A stretch of DNA of 33,997 bases from Thermoleophilia bacterium (GTDB lineage: Bacteria > Actinomycetota > Thermoleophilia > Gaiellales > Gaiellaceae): NCBI GenBank assembly GCA_013362295.1, contig JABFWJ010000119.1, positions 1 through 33,997 of the forward strand, written 5' to 3'. This document shows positions 30,506 to 33,997 of this stretch, in pieces (the first letter of the stretch is position 1; each line of letters opens with the position of its first letter). The position numbers and the translations under genes are program-made. The notes beneath the pieces are model-generated. The model did no database searches, was not told the DNA's origin, and worked only from the letters and a program-made list of their open reading frames with translations.

Positions 30506-31953
30506 GCAGACTGCTGCCGGCACACGTCCTCGTGGCCGCGGCGGCTCTCGGCCTCGTGGCGTCGGACCTCTTACGCCTGCGTGTGCAGGCGATACTCGAG
30601 CTGCCCGCGGCCGCCGCGGGAGCGCTGCTGCTCCCGGTCGCCGCGCGCCTTGCCGGTGCCGTGGTGTTGCTGCTCCTCCTCGGCTGGTGGTGGGGATCCG
30701 TCCGGCTCGACACACTCGATCGCAGCCCGCTCCTCGCGCAGGTCGGCCGCGCGGGCCACGCGCTCGTCGAGGTGACCGGTGCGCCCCGGGTCGGGCGGTT
30801 CGACCTGCGGCAACCCGGACGCGTGCGTGTCTTCGGGGGACAGGGTCTCGACGAGCGAGTGCAGCTCGAGTTTCCCCTGGGCCGCGCGCCGCCGCAGGGC
30901 GCGCTCATCGACCTGCTGGCGGTCGTGCGGTTGCCACGCGCCTCGGCCGACGGCTTCGACGAGCGCACGTGGCTGCGCCGGCAGGGCATCCACGTCGTCC
31001 TCCGGGTCGACGCCTGGAAGGACACCGGCCGCCGCCGTGGCGGGCTCGCGGGAGCCGGCGACCGGCTGCGCGCGTGGCTGCGCCGCGCCTCCGTTCCCGG
31101 GCTGGCGGGAGAACGCCGCGCGGTCCTGGACGGCGTGGTGCTCGGCGACGACAACGGTCTCTCGCCGGAGCTGCAGCAGGCGTTCCGCAGGTCGGGGCTC
31201 TATCACCTCCTGGCGGTCTCCGGACAGAACGTCGTGCTGCTCGCGGCGGGCATGCTGTGGCTCGCCTGGGCGGTCGGGATCCCGCGCGCCTGGGCCCATG
31301 CCGCAGCGGTAGGGGCGATCCTCGCCTACGTGCTTGCGGTCGGGCCGCAACCGTCCGTGATCCGGGCGGCGGTCGCGGGCGCCGCGACATCGGTCGCCTG
31401 GCTGCTCTCGCGCGAGCGCGATCCGTGGCACGTCTTGCTGCTCGCCGCCGTCGTGCTGCTCGCGTGGAACCCGTACACGGTCGCGGATGCCGGCTTCCAG
31501 CTCTCGTTCGCCGCCGTGCTCGCGATCTTCCTGGCGGTGCGTCCGCTCCTGCGCACGCTGGAGGGTTACCCGGTTCCGGCCAGGCTCGGCGCGGCGGCCG
31601 CCGTCTCGGCCGCGTGCAGCGTCGCGACGGCGCCGATCCTCTGGCTGCAGTTCGGTGCGGTGCCGTTGCTCGGCATCGTCGCCAACGTCCTCGTCGAGCC
31701 GGTGATCGCCACACTGCTCGCGCTTGCGTTCGCGACGGCGGCCCTCGATCCGGTCGTGCCGTCGCTCGCCGCGGCGCTCGCATCGCTGAACGGGCTGCTG
31801 GCCGCCTACGTGGTCTTCTGCGCCCGGGCGGTCGCCGCCGTGCCGTTCGCACAGGTACGCGGCAGCGGCGCGGCGATCGCCGCCGCCTGCTCCCTCGGCA
31901 CGGCTGCCTATGCTTGGCGGCGATGGCGGACGAGCTCAAACCGGCGTACCTGA
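30502..31953 (+). CDS. comEC: competence channel protein ComEC/Rec2 (short form)
   Basis: A 483-residue integral membrane protein with the competence core domain: VLDGVVLGDDNGLSPELQQAFRRSGLYHLLAVSGQNVVLLAAGM is the family signature, and GFQLSFAAVLAIF follows. Residues 60-180 form the DUF4131-like extracytoplasmic part (LIDLLAVVRLPRASADGFDERTWLRRQGIHVVLRV). The metallo-beta-lactamase domain that many ComEC proteins carry at the C-terminus is absent, and the protein ends after the last helix. It should form the channel that lets single-stranded DNA enter. The GTG start is coupled to comEA. Its 3' end overlaps holA by 31 bases. Confidence 0.92.
   Translation: MSRLLPAHVLVAAAALGLVASDLLRLRVQAILELPAAAAGALLLPVAARLAGAVVLLLLLGWWWGSVRLDTLDRSPLLAQVGRAGHALVEVTGAPRVGRFDLRQPGRVRVFGGQGLDERVQLEFPLGRAPPQGALIDLLAVVRLPRASADGFDERTWLRRQGIHVVLRVDAWKDTGRRRGGLAGAGDRLRAWLRRASVPGLAGERRAVLDGVVLGDDNGLSPELQQAFRRSGLYHLLAVSGQNVVLLAAGMLWLAWAVGIPRAWAHAAAVGAILAYVLAVGPQPSVIRAAVAGAATSVAWLLSRERDPWHVLLLAAVVLLAWNPYTVADAGFQLSFAAVLAIFLAVRPLLRTLEGYPVPARLGAAAAVSAACSVATAPILWLQFGAVPLLGIVANVLVEPVIATLLALAFATAALDPVVPSLAAALASLNGLLAAYVVFCARAVAAVPFAQVRGSGAAIAAACSLGTAAYAWRRWRTSSNRRT
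31909..31914 (+). promoter_or_regulatory. -10 element TATGCT for holA inside comEC
   Basis: TATGCT ends 8 nt before ATG 31923, inside the comEC 3' end. The essential holA gene could thus be transcribed independently of the competence genes, as a leaderless mRNA. Confidence 0.5.
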
Positions 31954-32909
31954 TCGCGGGCGGTGATCGGCCGAAGGTCGACCGCGCCGTTGCGCGACTT
32001 CGCAGCCGCTTCGACGTCGACGCCGTCGAACTGCTGCTCGCAACCGAGACGAGCGGCGACGATGCCGTTGCGGCCTGCAACGTGATGGGGCTGTTCGGCG
32101 CGGGGACCCGGCTCGTCGTCGTCGAAGGCGTCGAGGCCTGGAAGGCCGCGGACGCGAAGGCCGTCGCGGCCTACCTCAAGGCCCCGGCCCCGGGCACGAC
32201 GCTCGCCCTGGTCGCAGGCGAGCTGAAGAAGGACGCCCCGATCGCGAAGACAGTCGCCGCCGCCGGCGACGTGTTGATCTGGGACGTGACCACGAAGGCG
32301 ATGCCGCGCTGGATCGCCGACCAGTTCAAGCTCCACGGGGCGAAGGCCGACGCCGACGCGTGCCGTCTGCTCGCAGAGCTCGTCGGCGACGATCTCTACG
32401 AGCTCGCCGGCGAGGTCGAGAAGATCGCGACGTGGGCCGACGACGCGGAGGTGACGCCGGCCGACGTGGAGGCGCTGGTCGCACCGCGCGCCGAGTCGCC
32501 GCCCTGGAACCTCACGGACGCGTGGGGCAAACGCGACGTGGGAGCCGTGCTCCGCGAGGCCGAGAAGATGCTCGACCGCACCGGCGATCCGGTCTCGAGG
32601 ACGATCCCGCGTCTCGTCGGCAGCCTGACCAGGCACGTGCAGCGTGCGCGCGCGGCGCACCGGCTCGAAGAGCAAGGGCTCTCGGCCCAGGAGGCCGCGG
32701 CGCGGCTCGGCATGAAGCCGTACCCCACCCAGAAGCTGTTCGGCCAGGTGCGGCAGTTCAGCGCGGCCGAGCTCGACGATGCGCTGATCCGCCTGGCCGA
32801 GCTCGACCATGCGCTCAAGGGCGGGTCGCGGCTCGCGAACGAGCTCGAGCTGGAGCGTGCGCTCGTCGACATCACGCAACCTCGCGCCGCGGTCAGAGAG
32901 CCGGCGTAA
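31923..32909 (+). CDS. holA: DNA polymerase III delta subunit
   Basis: A 328-residue clamp-loader subunit. It opens KPAYLIAGGDRPKVDRAVARLRSRF, the usual HolA start. NVMGLFGAGTRLVVVEGVEAWK, LALVAGELKKDAPIAKTV and LLAELVGDDLYELAGEVEKIATWA are characteristic. The C-terminal collar domain (QLFGQVRQFSAAELDDALIRLAELDHALKGGS type) is intact. Delta opens the beta sliding clamp so it can be loaded on DNA. The position between comEC and rpsT is the gene order common to many bacteria, and it supports the call. The ATG overlaps comEC by 31 bases. Confidence 0.93.
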   Translation: MADELKPAYLIAGGDRPKVDRAVARLRSRFDVDAVELLLATETSGDDAVAACNVMGLFGAGTRLVVVEGVEAWKAADAKAVAAYLKAPAPGTTLALVAGELKKDAPIAKTVAAAGDVLIWDVTTKAMPRWIADQFKLHGAKADADACRLLAELVGDDLYELAGEVEKIATWADDAEVTPADVEALVAPRAESPPWNLTDAWGKRDVGAVLREAEKMLDRTGDPVSRTIPRLVGSLTRHVQRARAAHRLEEQGLSAQEAAARLGMKPYPTQKLFGQVRQFSAAELDDALIRLAELDHALKGGSRLANELELERALVDITQPRAAVREPA

Positions 32910-32921
32910 GCGGGCCGGAGA

Positions 32922-33194
32922 CTAGGAGTCGGAGGCGGAGCCGGCCACGATGCGGGCCGCCTGCGACTTCTTCCGCGCGCCGGCGTTCCGGTGCAGCGCG
33001 CCGCGTGCGACCGCGCGGTCGATCAGCTTGACGAGTGCCCGATGCTCTTCGTCGACCGTCGAGGCGTCTCCGCTCTCGGCCGTGGTCGCCAGCCGCTTGG
33101 CGAGCGTCTTGATCGACGAGCGATAGCGCAGGTTCTCCAGGCGCTCTTCCGCCGCGACCCGGACGCGCTTCTTCTGTTGCTTGATGTTCGGCAT
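32922..33194 (-). CDS. rpsT: 30S ribosomal protein S20
   Basis: A 90-residue basic helical protein. PNIKQQKKRVRVAAEERLENLRYRSSIKTLAKRL and KLIDRAVARGALHRNAGARKKSQAARIV are the S20 signatures, and the length is normal. It binds 16S rRNA early in assembly of the small subunit. The start is ATG 33194. The only nearby pyrimidine-rich stretch (TCTCTCCTC) is not a ribosome site, so initiation may depend on the leader structure. It converges with holA, with 12 bases between. Confidence 0.95.
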   Translation of the reverse strand: MPNIKQQKKRVRVAAEERLENLRYRSSIKTLAKRLATTAESGDASTVDEEHRALVKLIDRAVARGALHRNAGARKKSQAARIVAGSASDS

Positions 33195-33206
33195 GAGGAG
33201 AGAAAT

Positions 33207-33222
33207 GCCCGCTCGTGCGGGC
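33207..33222 (-). promoter_or_regulatory. 5' UTR hairpin of rpsT
   Basis: GCCCGC (33222-33217) pairs with GCGGGC (33212-33207) around ACGA. If transcription starts 7 nt after the -10 at 33229, this hairpin is the very 5' end of a 28-nt leader. It may protect the mRNA or take part in S20 autoregulation. Confidence 0.5.
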
Positions 33223-33228
33223 GCCGGA

Positions 33229-33237
33229 ACGGTAGCA
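33229..33237 (-). promoter_or_regulatory. extended -10 promoter of rpsT
   Basis: On the minus strand TGC-TACCGT (33237-33229) forms an extended -10 element. A start 7 nt later falls on the first base of the leader hairpin. No -35 hexamer is recognisable. Confidence 0.5.
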
Positions 33238-33264
33238 GAGGGCTCCTGCGACCGCCCGCCCGCG

Positions 33265-33270
33265 TAACGT
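33265..33270 (+). promoter_or_regulatory. -10 element TAACGT for murJ
   Basis: TAACGT ends 11 nt before GTG 33282, so the mRNA leader would be about five bases. The rpsT promoter points the other way 30 bp to the left. Confidence 0.4.
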
Positions 33271-33281
33271 TCAAGCCTCTA

Positions 33282-33997
33282 GTGGCCGACGACGCGACCA
33301 CGAGCGGTCCGGGAGAGGCCGCCGACCCGGCGGCGGGTCCGGTCTCCGAGCGACCCGCCCGGCGGCTCGCCCTCTCGACCGCCATCTTCTCCTTCGCAAC
33401 GGCCCTCTCCCGGATCCTGGGCCTCGTCCGGGAAGTCGTCGCGAAGAACTACTTCGGCGTTCGTGGCCCCGTGAACGCCTTCGAGATCGCGTTCCTCGTC
33501 CCGAACACGATCCGCGCGCTCGTCGCGGACGCCGCGCTCTCGTCCGCATTCGTCCCCGTCTTCAGCGACCTGCTCGAAAAGGGCGAGCGCCGCCGCGCGT
33601 GGCGCGTCGCGTCGTCGCTCTTCTGGCTGACGCTGCTCGGGCTCGGAGCCTTGACCGCGCTCTTCGTGCTCGTCGCCCAGTGGGCGATGCCACCGCTCTA
33701 CCCGCACTACCACCCGCTGCTGATCGGCCTCTCGCAGTTGCTCTTCCCGATCGTCGCGCTGCTCGGCGTCTCGGGGATCGTCGTCGGGATCCTCAACACG
33801 TACGACGAGTTCTCGATTCCCGCGCTGACGCCGGTCGCGTGGAACGTCGTGATCATCGGCGGGCTGGTCTTCGGCGTCCCGCACGTGCACGGCACCGACC
33901 ACAAGCTGTACGTCTACGCGGGCTCGATCCTCGCCGGGACGGTCGTCCAGGTACTCCTGCCGATCCCGTGGCTGCGCGGACGCGACGGCCGGCAGAT
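33282..33997 (+). CDS. murJ: lipid II flippase MurJ, N-terminal part (runs off window)
   Basis: The reading frame opens at GTG 33282 and is still open at the window end, giving about 238 residues. A 29-residue hydrophilic tail with Pro/Ala/Glu precedes the first helix. LALSTAIFSFATALSRILGLVREVVAKNYFG is the MurJ/MviN signature, followed by NAFEIAFLVPNTIRALVADAALSSAFVPVFSDLLEKGERRRAW. The family moves lipid-linked peptidoglycan precursor across the membrane. At least five helices are visible. The chosen GTG is the first start before the conserved core. A later start is possible because the tail is not conserved. Confidence 0.9.
   Translation, partial: MADDATTSGPGEAADPAAGPVSERPARRLALSTAIFSFATALSRILGLVREVVAKNYFGVRGPVNAFEIAFLVPNTIRALVADAALSSAFVPVFSDLLEKGERRRAWRVASSLFWLTLLGLGALTALFVLVAQWAMPPLYPHYHPLLIGLSQLLFPIVALLGVSGIVVGILNTYDEFSIPALTPVAWNVVIIGGLVFGVPHVHGTDHKLYVYAGSILAGTVVQVLLPIPWLRGRDGRQ

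Noticed and set aside
1-33997. tRNA, rRNA, CRISPR, transposase, prophage or integrase genes
   Set aside because: I looked for CCA-ended cloverleaf patterns, regularly spaced repeats and mobile-element protein motifs and found none that I can support.

Overview
The window is very GC-rich, densely packed bacterial chromosome. GTG and TTG starts are common, and neighbouring genes often overlap by one to four bases. I infer an actinobacterium, possibly a deep-branching (Thermoleophilia-like) lineage. The grounds are the leuS / comEA-comEC-holA-rpsT / murJ gene set, the F420/PPOX-type oxidoreductase, several class III cyclase-domain proteins, and the many start codons that sit 6-8 nt after a TAnnnT hexamer with no ribosome binding site (leaderless mRNAs). 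No rRNA, tRNA, CRISPR array, phage or transposase gene is visible. No gene-free stretch exceeds 300 bases; the longest are about 140 (475-613), 130 (18059-18185) and 130 (26269-26398).

Layout. 1-474: the end of an alpha/beta hydrolase. 614-2694: an NrtR-like regulator divergent from a BMP-family lipoprotein, then a small PPOX-fold oxidoreductase. 2740-8009: class III aminotransferase, APC amino-acid permease, EamA exporter, HMG-CoA-lyase-family enzyme and a GNAT-like protein. 8110-9332 (minus): MaoC-fold protein and a membrane-anchored cyclase-domain protein. The latter shares an 18-bp divergent promoter region with a DUF255/YyaL thioredoxin-domain protein (9351-11252). 11203-11760 (minus): membrane protein.

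11876-17147: a branched-chain amino-acid type ABC transporter (livG, livF, livH, livM, binding protein), with a dual-specificity-like phosphatase gene wedged between livG and livF. 17176-19985: small protein, lone TOPRIM protein (minus), cyclic-nucleotide-binding-domain protein, OsmC-like protein and a second cyclase-domain protein. 19996-22383: GNAT protein (minus), a peptidoglycan-binding/LysM/transglycosylase protein and a polysaccharide deacetylase. 22380-24251 (minus): lysA followed directly by a DsbA/FrnE-family gene. 24250-26268: MMPL-family transporter.

26279-33997: leuS behind a candidate leucine attenuator, a frameshifted DUF1835-type gene behind a MerR-style promoter, comEA-comEC-holA, rpsT (minus) and the start of murJ.

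The most interesting object is the DsbA/FrnE-family gene at 22380-22982. An in-frame TGA stands exactly where the first cysteine of the CPFC active site belongs. A strong hairpin of bacterial-SECIS geometry follows it, so this looks like an unannotated selenoprotein (UPFC). Other notable points are a leaderless MELLLT leader peptide plus terminator before leuS, an 18-bp back-to-back leaderless promoter, a three-copy 31-nt palindromic repeat, and a perfect 38-bp palindrome inside a coding sequence.
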